From an uncultured Phascolarctobacterium sp. (GTDB lineage Bacteria; Bacillota; Negativicutes; Acidaminococcales; Acidaminococcaceae): DNA of 55,670 nucleotides. The position numbers and the translations under genes are program-made. This document shows, one piece after another, positions 25,538 to 33,852 of this stretch. The notes below the pieces were generated by a model. That model did not search any database. It saw nothing but the letters and a program-made list of their open reading frames with translations, and was not told the origin of the DNA. How positions within the stretch are numbered: position 1 is the first letter of the stretch; every line of letters begins with the position of its first letter. The stretch spans positions 1-55,670 of the forward strand of contig NZ_CALDXR010000061.1 of NCBI RefSeq assembly GCF_937920985.1, read 5' to 3'.

Positions 25538-26743
25538 TTATTTTACAGCCTGAGCTACAGACTGATTCATCTCAACACGTCCGACAGCGGCCACAGGCTC
25601 AACCTCAGCCTTTACGCGCTCCCAGATAACGAACTTAGCCTTGCTGAAGCCGTTAAATGTAGTTGCACTGGCGGAGGTATAGGCACCGCAGCTGGGAACC
25701 AGCAGCAAATCGCCAACCTGCAGCGGCACAGTCATGCGGCCTCGGAACATAATATCTAATGAATCACAGCTCGGTCCAGCGAACGTTGCTGCCACCTTTT
25801 CCTCACCCTCGCGGAAGCTGATGAGCTTGAAATCCCACTGGTCAAAGAGTACACCGGAGAAGGTTCCGTACAAGCCCTCATCGAGGAAGTACCAAGGCTG
25901 ACCGCCGCGCTCGGTAACACCGATGACGCTGGTAATCAGGTTAACTGCCGTACCGCAGATATAACGGCCCGGTTCGGCCCAGATTTCGGCATCGGCAAAA
26001 TCCTCGTCCAAACGCGCGTTAATTTGGCGCAGCATTTCCGGCAGGTTGAATTTAACCTTCGGCTCAGGAATAGGGAAACCACCACCGATATCCAACACAC
26101 GCAGCTTCAGGCCAGCCGCCTCAGCCTCCTCAAACAGCTCACGCGCAATATCCAGCGCATGCAGATAAGGGTCAGCGCTGACAGTCTGGCTGCCTACATG
26201 AAAGGCAATGCCGGCCATATCCAGGCCTGCATTCTTAGCCTGCTGCATCAGTGCCAGCGCATTTTCACGCGCTGCGCCGAATTTTTTATTCAGATCAACA
26301 TGTGCCGAGGAATTGTCGATACGCAGTCTGAGCAGTACAGTCGCATCCGGGCACTGTTTTTTTATTTTATCTATTTCACTGGCGCTGTCAAAGGTCATCT
26401 TGCGTACGCTGCAGTTGCGGCAAGCCTCCAGGCCCACACTCGTCTTTACCGGATTGGCGTAAATCAGACGGCCGCCATCCACGCCCATATCATGCAGAGT
26501 ACGGATTTCTCCATCACTTGCTACATCAAAGCAGGAGCCCATATCCGCCATCACCCGCAAAATTTCCGGGTGTGGATTAGCCTTAATCGCGTAATGAATT
26601 TTGACACGCGGCATATATTTTTTCAAAACCTTGTAATTCTTCTTGATTTCATCTAAAGAAAGTACTAATAGCGGCGTACCGAAACGTACCGCTAATTTTT
26701 CTACAGCCTGTTGGCTTATTTGGAAATGTTTTTTATTACTCAT
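25538..26743 (-). CDS. Lysine/ornithine decarboxylase, fold-III PLP enzyme
   Basis: The 401-aa protein resembles eukaryotic-type ornithine decarboxylase and the lysine/ornithine enzyme of Selenomonas, in which cadaverine becomes part of the peptidoglycan. The PLP lysine is K54 (YAIKANPHP). The segments DIGGGFP, AEPGRYI and the active-site GPSCDSLD are all present, as are residues before the dimer-contributed site, DEGLYGTFSG. It should make putrescine and/or cadaverine in the cytosol. The cadaverine role is inferred from taxonomy. It is monocistronic, with an inverted repeat over its promoter. Confidence 0.88.
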   Translation of the reverse strand: MSNKKHFQISQQAVEKLAVRFGTPLLVLSLDEIKKNYKVLKKYMPRVKIHYAIKANPHPEILRVMADMGSCFDVASDGEIRTLHDMGVDGGRLIYANPVKTSVGLEACRNCSVRKMTFDSASEIDKIKKQCPDATVLLRLRIDNSSAHVDLNKKFGAARENALALMQQAKNAGLDMAGIAFHVGSQTVSADPYLHALDIARELFEEAEAAGLKLRVLDIGGGFPIPEPKVKFNLPEMLRQINARLDEDFADAEIWAEPGRYICGTAVNLITSVIGVTERGGQPWYFLDEGLYGTFSGVLFDQWDFKLISFREGEEKVAATFAGPSCDSLDIMFRGRMTVPLQVGDLLLVPSCGAYTSASATTFNGFSKAKFVIWERVKAEVEPVAAVGRVEMNQSVAQAVK

Positions 26744-26783
26744 AACACTCTCCCCTTGCTATTGCATTATTTTTTCTTCTATG

Positions 26784-26812
26784 ATTGTACCACAATAATC
26801 TGAAAGTACAAT
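26784..26812 (-). promoter_or_regulatory. Promoter with inverted repeat for the decarboxylase gene
   Basis: On the minus strand, TTGTAC and TACAAT are separated by 16 bp and could be the -35 and -10. The arms ATTGTAC/GTACAAT form a perfect 7-bp inverted repeat spanning both, so a repressor site is possible. Symmetry of promoter boxes alone could also explain it. Confidence 0.5.
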
Positions 26813-26965
26813 AGGAAAACGGCAAAAAATTGATTTTTTTCGAGGAGAACGGGAAAATTTTCCAATAATCACGGATTGGCTCATTTTCCAGCATAAAATA
26901 GCGAAAATTTCGCCATAAAATATATAAAACAACAGAAACATATCTATATACGACAGACAAAATAA

Positions 26966-27003
26966 AAGCGCTGAAATGCCGGTTAAATGACATTTCAACG
27001 CTT
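26966..27003 (-). terminator. Terminator of serS
   Basis: Arms AAGCGCTGAAATG/CATTTCAACGCTT (one mismatch) are followed by T-rich sequence on the minus strand. The 190 bp further left to the decarboxylase promoter is AT-rich and shows no supported gene. Confidence 0.8.
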
Positions 27004-27030
27004 AATTTTATTCAGTTGTATCTGCGCAAA

Positions 27031-28311
27031 TTATTTTTTCGGAGCAGGAATTACATCGCAGCCCATGTAAGGACGCAGAACCTCAGGAACAACTACGCTG
27101 CCATCAGCCTGCTGATAGTTTTCCAGAATAGCAGCAACGGTACGGCCAACAGCTACACCACTGCCGTTAAGGGTATGTACAAATTCCGGTTTGGATTTTG
27201 CATCACGACGGAAGCGGATGTTAGCACGACGTGCCTGGAAGTCCAGGAAGTTGGAGCAGGAAGAAATTTCACGGTAGCAGTTTGCTGCCGGCAGCCATAC
27301 TTCGAGGTCATATGTAGTAGCGGAGCTGAAGCCCAGGTCACCAGTGCACAGACGCACAACATGGTACGGCAGGCCCAGTAATTGCAGAACCTCTTCAGCA
27401 TCATTGGTCAGCTTATCCAGCTCAGCCCAGGATTCTTCCGGTTTAGTGAATTTAACCAGCTCAACCTTGTTGAACTGATGCATACGGATCAGGCCACGGG
27501 TATCACGGCCTGCAGCACCGGCTTCTGCACGGAAGCAAGCGCTGTATGCAGTATATTTCAGCGGCAGCTCGTCGCCGGTAAGAATATCGTCACGATGATA
27601 GTTGGTTACAGGAACCTCTGCAGTCGGAATCAGGTACATGTCGCCGTTTTCCAGCTTGTACATATCCTCAGCAAATTTCGGCAATTGGCCGGTGCCCTGC
27701 ATGCTTGCGCCATTAACGATGAACGGCGGGAAGAATTCGGTATAACCATGCTTTCTGGTGTGTACATCCAGGAAGAAGTTGATAACGGCACGCTCCAGAC
27801 GGGAACCAATGCCACGATAGAATACATAACGTGCACCGCTAACCTTAACGCCACGTTCGAAATCCAGAATGCCCAGGTTTTCACCGATATCCCAATGAGC
27901 CTTCGGTTCAAAATCAAATTTAGTCGGTTCGCCCCAGGTGCGGATAACCGGGTTGCAGGTGTCATCCTTGCCTACTGGAACATCTTCTGCGGGAACGTTA
28001 GGAATAGTCAGCAGAATGCTTTTGATTTTTTCTTCAATCTCTTTCAGTTCCTTGTCATCTGCAGCAATTTTATCGCCAAGAGCACGAACTGCAGCCATCT
28101 GCTCAGTAGCATCCTGACCAGCTTTTTTCAGCTTGCCAATCTCTTGAGATGCAGTGTTGCGTTCTTTCTTCAGTGCTTCTACCTGTTGGGTAATTTCACG
28201 ACGTTGTTTATCCAGTTCCAGGAATTCAGTCAAATCAAGGCTGCCATTACGGCTTTTTACAGCCTCTTCGACCAGCTTCGGATTTTCGCGGACGAATTTT
28301 AAATCTAACAT
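27031..28311 (-). CDS. serS: Seryl-tRNA synthetase
   Basis: This class-II synthetase charges tRNA-Ser (and tRNA-Sec). The 426-aa length is usual. The N-terminal long coiled-coil arm (about residues 25-105, LDKQRREITQQVEALKKE) is followed by the catalytic core with motif 2 (YSACFRAEAGAAGRDTRG) and motif 3 (LNGSGVAVGRTVAAILEN). ATG 28311 follows GGAGG. No T-box leader is visible in the 78-bp gap to the upstream flavoprotein gene. Confidence 0.97.
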   Translation of the reverse strand: MLDLKFVRENPKLVEEAVKSRNGSLDLTEFLELDKQRREITQQVEALKKERNTASQEIGKLKKAGQDATEQMAAVRALGDKIAADDKELKEIEEKIKSILLTIPNVPAEDVPVGKDDTCNPVIRTWGEPTKFDFEPKAHWDIGENLGILDFERGVKVSGARYVFYRGIGSRLERAVINFFLDVHTRKHGYTEFFPPFIVNGASMQGTGQLPKFAEDMYKLENGDMYLIPTAEVPVTNYHRDDILTGDELPLKYTAYSACFRAEAGAAGRDTRGLIRMHQFNKVELVKFTKPEESWAELDKLTNDAEEVLQLLGLPYHVVRLCTGDLGFSSATTYDLEVWLPAANCYREISSCSNFLDFQARRANIRFRRDAKSKPEFVHTLNGSGVAVGRTVAAILENYQQADGSVVVPEVLRPYMGCDVIPAPKK

Positions 28312-28389
28312 AATCTAGCCTCCAAATAATTTATCATAACTTATATTGTAGCATAAATCCCGTCGGGATAAAAGATTTTACTGCAATTT

Positions 28390-29262
28390 TTAATAGTCAA
28401 TTCCCTCATCGCGACGTGCAAGATAGCGGATTGCCGAAAGCGCAGCCTTTTGTCCCTGACCGGCAGCACGATTTACCTGCCACGGCTGACCTGTGCAGTC
28501 ACCGCCGGCAAAAACGCCTTCAATATTTGTTTGAGCCTGATCATCAACATAAATACTGCGACCACGGATTTCCAGGCCCGGCAAAAAGCTGTTGAGCGGA
28601 TCGCTGGCGCGGAAGACAAAGGCAGCCTTAACGCTGTAAAAATCATCGCCTGCACGCAGGCCGGTAACCTTGTCAGTACCGGTAATTTCTGTCGGCTTAT
28701 CCAGCACTACAGTAATATTTTTCTTTTTTGGCGGAATGAAGCCGGAATACAGCGGGAAGAAGAAGACATGCTCGCATTGCTCTGCCAGATATTCCACTTC
28801 TTCCAGAGCATCAGGAACAGTAGCGATAGCAGCCACAGACTTGCCCTTATATTTATCAGCATCAACAATAGCACAGTAGCTTACGCCCTTGCCCAAAAAT
28901 TCCTTTTCTCCAGGGAAAAGTGTAGAACGGGAAATACCGGTCGCTAACACTACGGAATCCGCAGAATATTCGCCGTGCGGTGTACCCAGCATAAAGCCTT
29001 CGCCTACCTCACGCAAAGAAATAATTTTAGATTCAATAATATCTACTTCCATCTGCTTGAGATGATTTACAAAAATATCCATAAGCGCAGTACCGGAAAT
29101 ATCGGGTATACCCATATAATCTGTTATCTGCGCTACACTACGCAGACGGGGGCTGAAGCCATGGGCTTCAAACAGAACAACCTTACGTCCCTTGCTGGCA
29201 GCAGTAATCGCTGCAGATACACCAGCAGGACCACCACCAATAACGGCAATATCGTAATCCAT
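28390..29262 (-). CDS. Thioredoxin-reductase-like FAD/NAD(P) flavoprotein
   Basis: The 290-aa protein has an FAD-binding GGGPAG motif (residues 10-15), an ATG segment (VVLATGIS) and the C-terminal GVFAGGDCTGQPWQVNRAAGQG typical of TrxB. The redox pair CxxC is missing: the site reads YCAIVDAD, so only C130 remains and V133 replaces the second cysteine. The NADPH loop GxGxxA is also degenerate (AAIATVPDALEE). It is therefore probably not a classical thioredoxin reductase; ferredoxin/flavodoxin-linked or other one-cysteine relatives exist. It sits 78 bp upstream of serS. Confidence 0.85.
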   Translation of the reverse strand: MDYDIAVIGGGPAGVSAAITAASKGRKVVLFEAHGFSPRLRSVAQITDYMGIPDISGTALMDIFVNHLKQMEVDIIESKIISLREVGEGFMLGTPHGEYSADSVVLATGISRSTLFPGEKEFLGKGVSYCAIVDADKYKGKSVAAIATVPDALEEVEYLAEQCEHVFFFPLYSGFIPPKKKNITVVLDKPTEITGTDKVTGLRAGDDFYSVKAAFVFRASDPLNSFLPGLEIRGRSIYVDDQAQTNIEGVFAGGDCTGQPWQVNRAAGQGQKAALSAIRYLARRDEGIDY

Positions 29263-29385
29263 AAGTCTATCCTCCGTACAAAAAATTTAGAACCTACTAT
29301 AACACTTTAATTGTATGCTTTTCTAGATGTATAGTCAATTGTTTTTATGCCTCCAAAGATTTTTTAAGTTTTTCCGAAAAAGTGC

Positions 29386-29414
29386 TTGACATTTTCTAGC
29401 AGATAGGGTATTAT
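29386..29414 (+). promoter_or_regulatory. Promoter of the tRNA operon
   Basis: TTGACA (29386-29391) and TATTAT (29409-29414) are 17 bp apart, about 20 bp before the first tRNA. TATAAT at 29412 overlaps but gives a 20-bp spacer. Confidence 0.8.
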
Positions 29415-29433
29415 AATTAAGTAACGTGACCAC

Positions 29434-29509
29434 GGCCCATTAGCTCAGTTGGTAGAGCACCTGACTCTTAATCAGGGTGTCGTAGGTTCGAGGCCTACAT
29501 GGGTCACCA
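29434..29509 (+). tRNA. tRNA-Lys (CTT)
   Basis: This is a full cloverleaf with acceptor GGCCCAT/ATGGGTC, anticodon stem CCTGA/TCAGG with loop CTCTTAA, T-loop TTCGAGG and an encoded CCA. First of a five-tRNA transcript. Confidence 0.95.
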
Positions 29510-29514
29510 CATTT

Positions 29515-29589
29515 GGCCGGTTGGTCAAGCGGTTAAGACACCGCCCTTTCACGGCGGTATCGGGGGTTCGATTCCCCCACCGGTCACCA
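29515..29589 (+). tRNA. tRNA-Glu (TTC)
   Basis: Acceptor GGCCGGT/ACCGGTC, anticodon stem CCGCC/GGCGG with loop CTTTCAC, T-arm GGGGG/CCCCC, CCA encoded. Confidence 0.95.
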
Positions 29590-29594
29590 AATAC

Positions 29595-29670
29595 GGGCGC
29601 TTAGCTCAGCTGGGAGAGCGTCTGCCTTACAAGCAGAATGTCAGCGGTTCGATCCCGTTAGCGCCCACCA
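29595..29670 (+). tRNA. tRNA-Val (TAC)
   Basis: Acceptor GGGCGCT with matching 3' strand, anticodon stem TCTGC/GCAGA with loop CTTACAA, CCA encoded. Confidence 0.95.
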
Positions 29671-29701
29671 TTTTTTTGCCCATTTGCCTCAATATTGTAA
29701 T

Positions 29702-29778
29702 GGCCCGGTGGTTCAGTTGGTTAGAATGCCGCCCTGTCACGGCGGAGGTCGTGGGTTCGAGTCCCATCCGGGTCGCCA
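29702..29778 (+). tRNA. tRNA-Asp (GTC)
   Basis: Acceptor GGCCCGG/CCGGGTC, anticodon stem CCGCC/GGCGG with loop CTGTCAC, CCA encoded. Confidence 0.95.
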
Positions 29779-29783
29779 ATCAT

Positions 29784-29859
29784 GCCTCGGTAGCTCAGTT
29801 GGTAGAGCAAAGGACTGAAAATCCTTGTGTCCACAGTTCGATTCTGTGCTGAGGCACCA
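29784..29859 (+). tRNA. tRNA-Phe (GAA)
   Basis: Acceptor GCCTCGG with matching 3' strand, anticodon stem AAGGA/TCCTT with loop CTGAAAA, CCA encoded. Last of the cluster. Confidence 0.95.
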
Positions 29860-29871
29860 ATCCAAAAACAG

Positions 29872-29897
29872 CACCTGCTATTGCGGGTGTTTTTTTA
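29872..29897 (+). terminator. Terminator of the tRNA operon
   Basis: The stem CACCTGC/GCGGGTG (one G-U pair) is followed by seven T residues. Confidence 0.85.
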
Positions 29898-29955
29898 TTA
29901 TCTATGTATTTCAAACTGCTTAAATTCATTTTTTCAGCCACCAAGGAGTGTTATC

Positions 29956-30162
29956 ATGTTTGAAAAATTTTTCCATGAAGTAACCGGTCCCTATATCTGG
30001 GGTCTGATTCTGCTTTTATCCCTGCGTGCCATCTTTTCTTCCGTACGCAAAAAGGATTATCCGCACGCTGCTGCTTTTATCGTTGTAGCCATTGCTGCCG
30101 CATTTATGACAGCAAGCGCACTTGATATGCTTCCGCCTGCTATAGCAGAAATATTTGCATAA
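29956..30162 (+). CDS. Small membrane protein, 68 aa
   Basis: This small protein of unknown family has two hydrophobic segments (around residues 14-28 and 37-58) separated by a basic loop (SSVRKKDY). ATG 29956 has AAGGAG upstream, and two terminators follow, which supports expression. It lies between the tRNA operon and the copper genes; no function can be assigned. Confidence 0.65.
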   Translation: MFEKFFHEVTGPYIWGLILLLSLRAIFSSVRKKDYPHAAAFIVVAIAAAFMTASALDMLPPAIAEIFA

Positions 30163-30163
30163 G

Positions 30164-30191
30164 AAAAAGGCCGCTGCGCAGCGACCTTTTT
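30164..30191 (+). terminator. Terminator after the 68-aa gene
   Basis: The hairpin has AAAAAGG/CCTTTTT outer arms and a GCTGC/GCAGC core. Confidence 0.75.
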
Positions 30192-30199
30192 ACAAGCTT

Positions 30200-30226
30200 A
30201 AACGCCGCTTTACGCGGCGTTTTTTT
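30200..30226 (+). terminator. Second terminator, tandem
   Basis: A perfect AAACGCCGC/GCGGCGTTT stem with a five-base loop is followed by seven T residues. Confidence 0.85.
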
Positions 30227-30234
30227 GCTTATTT

Positions 30235-30441
30235 TCAGTTGATGGCGGTTACATCAAAGCCGGTATCCTCAACAGCAGCCTTCAAAACTGCGTCATCCAG
30301 CTCAGCGCCCTCAACAACGGCATTATTGTTTTCCAGGGAAACAACAACACTTGTTACACCTGCTACAGCAGCAAGTGCTTCCTTAACGGCGCCAACGCAG
30401 TGCTGGCAATGCATACCTTCAATAGCAATAGTTTTAGTCAT
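30235..30441 (-). CDS. copZ: Copper chaperone, HMA domain
   Basis: This 68-aa single heavy-metal-associated domain has the metal site GMHCQHC at about residues 9-15. It should carry Cu(I) in the cytosol to the neighbouring CopA. ATG 30441 follows GGAG. It starts 19 bp after the copA stop, so it is the second gene of a copA-copZ operon. Confidence 0.93.
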   Translation of the reverse strand: MTKTIAIEGMHCQHCVGAVKEALAAVAGVTSVVVSLENNNAVVEGAELDDAVLKAAVEDTGFDVTAIN

Positions 30442-30460
30442 GATAAAATCTCCTTTGCAA

Positions 30461-32719
30461 TTACAATTTTATAAAACGCAGTCTCAGTGCGTTAGTAACA
30501 ACAGAAACACTACTGCAGCTCATCGCCGCTGCAGCAATCAGCGGATTCAGCAACCAGCCGAAGGCCGTATAAAATACACCTGCGGCAAATGGAATACCAA
30601 TCGCATTATAAATAAAGGCCCAGAAAAGATTTTCCTTGATATTGGTCATCACGCTGCGACTCAGGTGAACCGCCTTCGCCACATCCAGCAAATCACTCTT
30701 AATCAAAACCATATCTGCCGCCTCAATCGCAATATCCGTGCCGGCACCGATAGCAATGCCCACATCGGCACGTGCCAGCGCCGGCGCATCGTTGATGCCG
30801 TCACCTACCATGGCGACAATATGGCCTTCCTGCTGCAGCTTGCGTACCACCGCTTCCTTATCCTGCGGCAGCACCTGCGCCACAGCCTCATCTACGCCAA
30901 CCTGCGCACGAATCGCCTCCGCCGTCGCCCGATTATCACCTGTTACCATCAGCACACGCAGGCCCATATCCTGCAGCTTGGCTATTGCCTCCCTGCTCGT
31001 CGGCTTAACGGTATCGGCAACAGCAATACAGCCTAAAAGCTCGCCTGCACGTACAAAATATAACGGTGTTTTTCCCTGAGCAGCCAGCCTGTCATACTGG
31101 TCAATTAAGGTGCTTGTATCAACATTCAACGTCAGCAGTAGCTTGAGATTGCCTGCTGCACATTCAGCTCCCGCAAGCTCCGCCGTAACGCCCTGACCGG
31201 GGATTTGCTTATAATTGCCGACTTCCGGCAAAGCAAGCTGCTTTGCTTCGGCAGCAGCAACAATAGCTTCACCCAACGGATGCTCCGACAGCTTTTCCAA
31301 GCCTGCGGCAAAAGCCAGCAATTCATTTTCCGTAACCTTTACAGGTAAAATATCCGTCACTACCGGCTTGCCCGCTGTAATCGTACCTGTTTTGTCTAAG
31401 ATAACGGTATCAATCTTATGCGCTGTTTCCAACGCCGTTGCAGATTTAATCAAAATTCCGCTCTTAGCACCGCGCCCTGTGCCGACCATAATTGCCGTCG
31501 GTGTTGCCAATCCCAAAGCGCAGGGACAGGAAATTACGAGCACCGAAATGGCAATCGTCAGCGCAAAATGCCAGCTTGCGCCCAGCGCCAGCCAAATAGC
31601 CGCCGCAATCACTGCAGTACTGATAACAGCAGGTACAAAATACCCGCTCACCTTATCAGCCAGTTTGGCAATCGGCGCTTTAGACGAAGTTGCTTCGTCC
31701 ACCAGCGCAATAATCTTCGCCAAAGCTGTATCTGCACCAATCGCAGTTGCTTCCATCTTAAAATAACCGCTTCTGTTAATAGTGCCGCCGATAACCTTGT
31801 CACCGATTGTTTTATCTACCGGCAGACTTTCACCGGTCAGCGCACTTTCGTCCAGGGCAGCGCTGCCCTCAATAATTTTGCCGTCCACAGGCACGGATGC
31901 ACCGCTTTTTACAATCAGCACATCACCTGTCACAACCTCCTCTACAGGTATTTCTCCCTGCAGACCGTGACGCTCAACCAGCGCTGTCTTCGGCGTAAGA
32001 TTCATCAGCGCTTTAATCGCATCAGAGGTGTGGCTCTTTGCCCGCGCCTCCATAAACTTGCCGACGGTTACAAGTGCCAAAATCACGGCACTAGCTTCAA
32101 AATATAACGCATCGGCAAAGCCCGGCAGCAAATCCAGACGATTATGACCAAAGGCATACGCCATGCCAAATACGGAATATAAACCGTAAATAAAGGATGC
32201 ACCGCTACCCACGGCAATCAGCGAATCCATATTAGGCGCACCATTTAATAGATTGCGCACACCGTGGATAAAATACTTGCGGTCGATAAAGAGCACCGGA
32301 ATGCACCACAGCATCTGCAGCAAAGCGTTAATCAGCTCGTTTTCCTGCCCCAGAATAAAGCCTGGCAGCGGCCAGCACCACATGCGCCCCATGTGCTGAT
32401 AAAAGACAAGACCAGCAAAAATCAGCGAGCCGATAAGACGCTGACGCATCTCCTCCATCTCCTGTGCCGCCGTATCCTGCTGAGGTACCGGTGCTGCAAC
32501 ATTTGCAGCATGCACTCTCGCGCCAAAGCCCAGCTTTTCAATGCGGGCAATAATCGTTTTTTCATCTACAACGCTTTCATCAAAGGTAACATGCGCATTA
32601 TTTTTCAGCAGATTAACGTTCATCTGCTCCACACCCTGCATCTTGTTAACAACCTTTTCGATGCGCGAAGAGCAGGCACTGCAGCTCATGCCTGTTATAT
32701 CAAGTAATTGTTTTTTCAT
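30461..32719 (-). CDS. copA: Copper-exporting P-type ATPase
   Basis: The 752-aa P1B-type ATPase pumps Cu(I) out of the cytosol. One N-terminal HMA domain carries GMSCSAC (C13, C16). The membrane metal site CPC lies in ISCPCALGLATP, the phosphorylated aspartate in DKTGT, and the ATP-binding hinge in GDGINDAPAL. ATG 32719 has AAAGGAG upstream; an in-frame ATG 15 bases earlier is before that site. The operon has a good minus-strand promoter (32773-32800) and faces a divergent HxlR regulator. Confidence 0.96.
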   Translation of the reverse strand: MKKQLLDITGMSCSACSSRIEKVVNKMQGVEQMNVNLLKNNAHVTFDESVVDEKTIIARIEKLGFGARVHAANVAAPVPQQDTAAQEMEEMRQRLIGSLIFAGLVFYQHMGRMWCWPLPGFILGQENELINALLQMLWCIPVLFIDRKYFIHGVRNLLNGAPNMDSLIAVGSGASFIYGLYSVFGMAYAFGHNRLDLLPGFADALYFEASAVILALVTVGKFMEARAKSHTSDAIKALMNLTPKTALVERHGLQGEIPVEEVVTGDVLIVKSGASVPVDGKIIEGSAALDESALTGESLPVDKTIGDKVIGGTINRSGYFKMEATAIGADTALAKIIALVDEATSSKAPIAKLADKVSGYFVPAVISTAVIAAAIWLALGASWHFALTIAISVLVISCPCALGLATPTAIMVGTGRGAKSGILIKSATALETAHKIDTVILDKTGTITAGKPVVTDILPVKVTENELLAFAAGLEKLSEHPLGEAIVAAAEAKQLALPEVGNYKQIPGQGVTAELAGAECAAGNLKLLLTLNVDTSTLIDQYDRLAAQGKTPLYFVRAGELLGCIAVADTVKPTSREAIAKLQDMGLRVLMVTGDNRATAEAIRAQVGVDEAVAQVLPQDKEAVVRKLQQEGHIVAMVGDGINDAPALARADVGIAIGAGTDIAIEAADMVLIKSDLLDVAKAVHLSRSVMTNIKENLFWAFIYNAIGIPFAAGVFYTAFGWLLNPLIAAAAMSCSSVSVVTNALRLRFIKL

Positions 32720-32735
32720 CGTGGCTCCTTTCATT

Positions 32736-32839
32736 TACTATCTATTTGACGTAAAAAATTTTGTCTGCTATTATTATAGCAAACGCTACCTTTATTTCAA
32801 GAATGCACTATTTAGGTAGATAGTATACAAAAAGATACT
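32736..32839. promoter_or_regulatory. Candidate operator elements in the copA-hxlR intergenic region
   Basis: TACTATCTA (32736-32744) and TAGATAGTA (32817-32825) are perfect inverted copies flanking the copA promoter. The second copy overlaps another dyad, AGTAT/ATACT (32822-32839). They could be sites for the HxlR-type regulator encoded to the right. Confidence 0.45.
32773..32800 (-). promoter_or_regulatory. copA promoter
   Basis: On the minus strand, TTGAAA and TATAAT are separated by 16 bp, about 55 bp before copA. Confidence 0.7.
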
Positions 32840-32885
32840 GTGAGAAACTCTTAAAGCTTTGTTCATTACAGAAAGGATAATACAA

Positions 32886-33275
32886 ATGAAAGACACCATT
32901 AACGTCAACTGCCCCGTTGCCGCTACGCTGCAGCTTATCGGCGGCAAATACAAGGCACTGCTCCTGTGGCACCTGTCCGGCAAAATTCTGCGCTTCAACG
33001 AGCTGCGACGCCTCGTCCCCGAGGCTACACCCAAAATGCTCACCCAGCAATTACGCGAGCTGGAAGGTGACGGCTTGATTGCGCGCAAGGTGTACGCCGT
33101 CGTGCCGCCTAAGGTTGAGTACAGCCTGACGCCGCGGGGCGAAAGCCTCTTTCCCATCCTGCAGGCCATGTATGCCTGGGGCAGCAAGCTGTTAGAGGGC
33201 GAAGGCATCTGCCCGGAATGCTCCATGAAGCCTGTGGAAGCAGAACATTGCTGCTGCCACGATAAAAACAAATAG
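32886..33275 (+). CDS. HxlR-family regulator with Cys/His-rich tail
   Basis: The 129-aa winged-helix protein has HxlR signatures: CPVAATLQLIGGKYKALLLW near the start, LRFNELRRLVP, TPKMLTQQLRELE and VEYSLTPRGESL. After the usual domain, a short tail of about 20 residues carries CPEC and HCCCH, five cysteines and two histidines in total. Canonical HxlR proteins sense aldehydes or oxidants through a single Cys near the N terminus. The tail, and divergence from copA-copZ, suggest a metal (Cu) sensor. That is inference. ATG 32886 follows AAAGGA. Confidence 0.88.
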   Translation: MKDTINVNCPVAATLQLIGGKYKALLLWHLSGKILRFNELRRLVPEATPKMLTQQLRELEGDGLIARKVYAVVPPKVEYSLTPRGESLFPILQAMYAWGSKLLEGEGICPECSMKPVEAEHCCCHDKNK

Positions 33276-33278
33276 AAA

Positions 33279-33330
33279 CGAAAAACTTCGGTAGAACGAT
33301 TATATTTAGCGTTCTACCGAAGTTTTTTCG
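33279..33330. terminator. Strong bidirectional terminator after hxlR
   Basis: An 18-bp near-perfect stem (AAAAACTTCGGTAGAACG and its complement) with A and T tracts on both sides. Confidence 0.92.
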
Positions 33331-33409
33331 TTCCATTTTAAAACAGCCGAAATTTTTATCCACACGCACATCGCAACTGCCTTTCCGACGAAAACAAACC
33401 CATGCAAAA

Positions 33410-33451
33410 AGCACGCCGTTGCCTGCGCTTTCGCGCAACCCACAGCGTGCT
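33410..33451 (-). terminator. Terminator of the pantothenate operon
   Basis: Outer arms AGCACGC/GCGTGCT and inner GTTGC/GCAAC form one branched hairpin. The minus strand continues into TTTTTGC. Confidence 0.75.
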
Positions 33452-33467
33452 CTTATAATACCTAAAA

Positions 33468-33851
33468 TCAGCCGATTTCTGCTTCCTTTTCAGTACCGCG
33501 AACGTTGATCGGATGGTTGTTTTCGTCAACCATTACAACCTTCGGCACATAGGTTTTAGCTTCTTCCTCGGTCATGAGGCTGTAAGCGATGATGATAACA
33601 GTATCACCAACCAGAACTTTACGTGCAGCAGCACCGTTCAGGCAGATAACACCGCTGCCACGCTCACCGGCGATAACATAGGTTTCCAGACGGTTACCGT
33701 TGTTGTTGTCAACGATTTGTACACGCTCGCCCGGAAGAATACCGGACAGCTCCAGCAGCTCGCTGTCGATAGTAATGCTGCCCATATATTCCAGGTTAGC
33801 CTGGGTTACGGTAGCGCGATGAATTTTGCCATGGTGCATAGTATAAAGCAT
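33468..33851 (-). CDS. panD: Aspartate 1-decarboxylase
   Basis: This enzyme makes beta-alanine for pantothenate. The 127-aa proenzyme self-cleaves between G24 and S25 in MGSITID to create the pyruvoyl cofactor. The length and C-terminal region are normal. It is the last gene of DUF2520-panB-panC-panD, starting one base after the panC stop. Confidence 0.96.
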   Translation of the reverse strand: MLYTMHHGKIHRATVTQANLEYMGSITIDSELLELSGILPGERVQIVDNNNGNRLETYVIAGERGSGVICLNGAAARKVLVGDTVIIIAYSLMTEEEAKTYVPKVVMVDENNHPINVRGTEKEAEIG

Positions 33852-33852
33852 A

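Noticed and set aside
26750..26993. Minus-strand 85-codon frame between the decarboxylase and serS
   Set aside because: It overlaps the decarboxylase promoter and the serS terminator, and has biased AT-rich content without a ribosome site.
28312..28389. T-box leader for serS
   Set aside because: The 78-bp gap is too short and lacks the GGTGGNACC-type antiterminator box.
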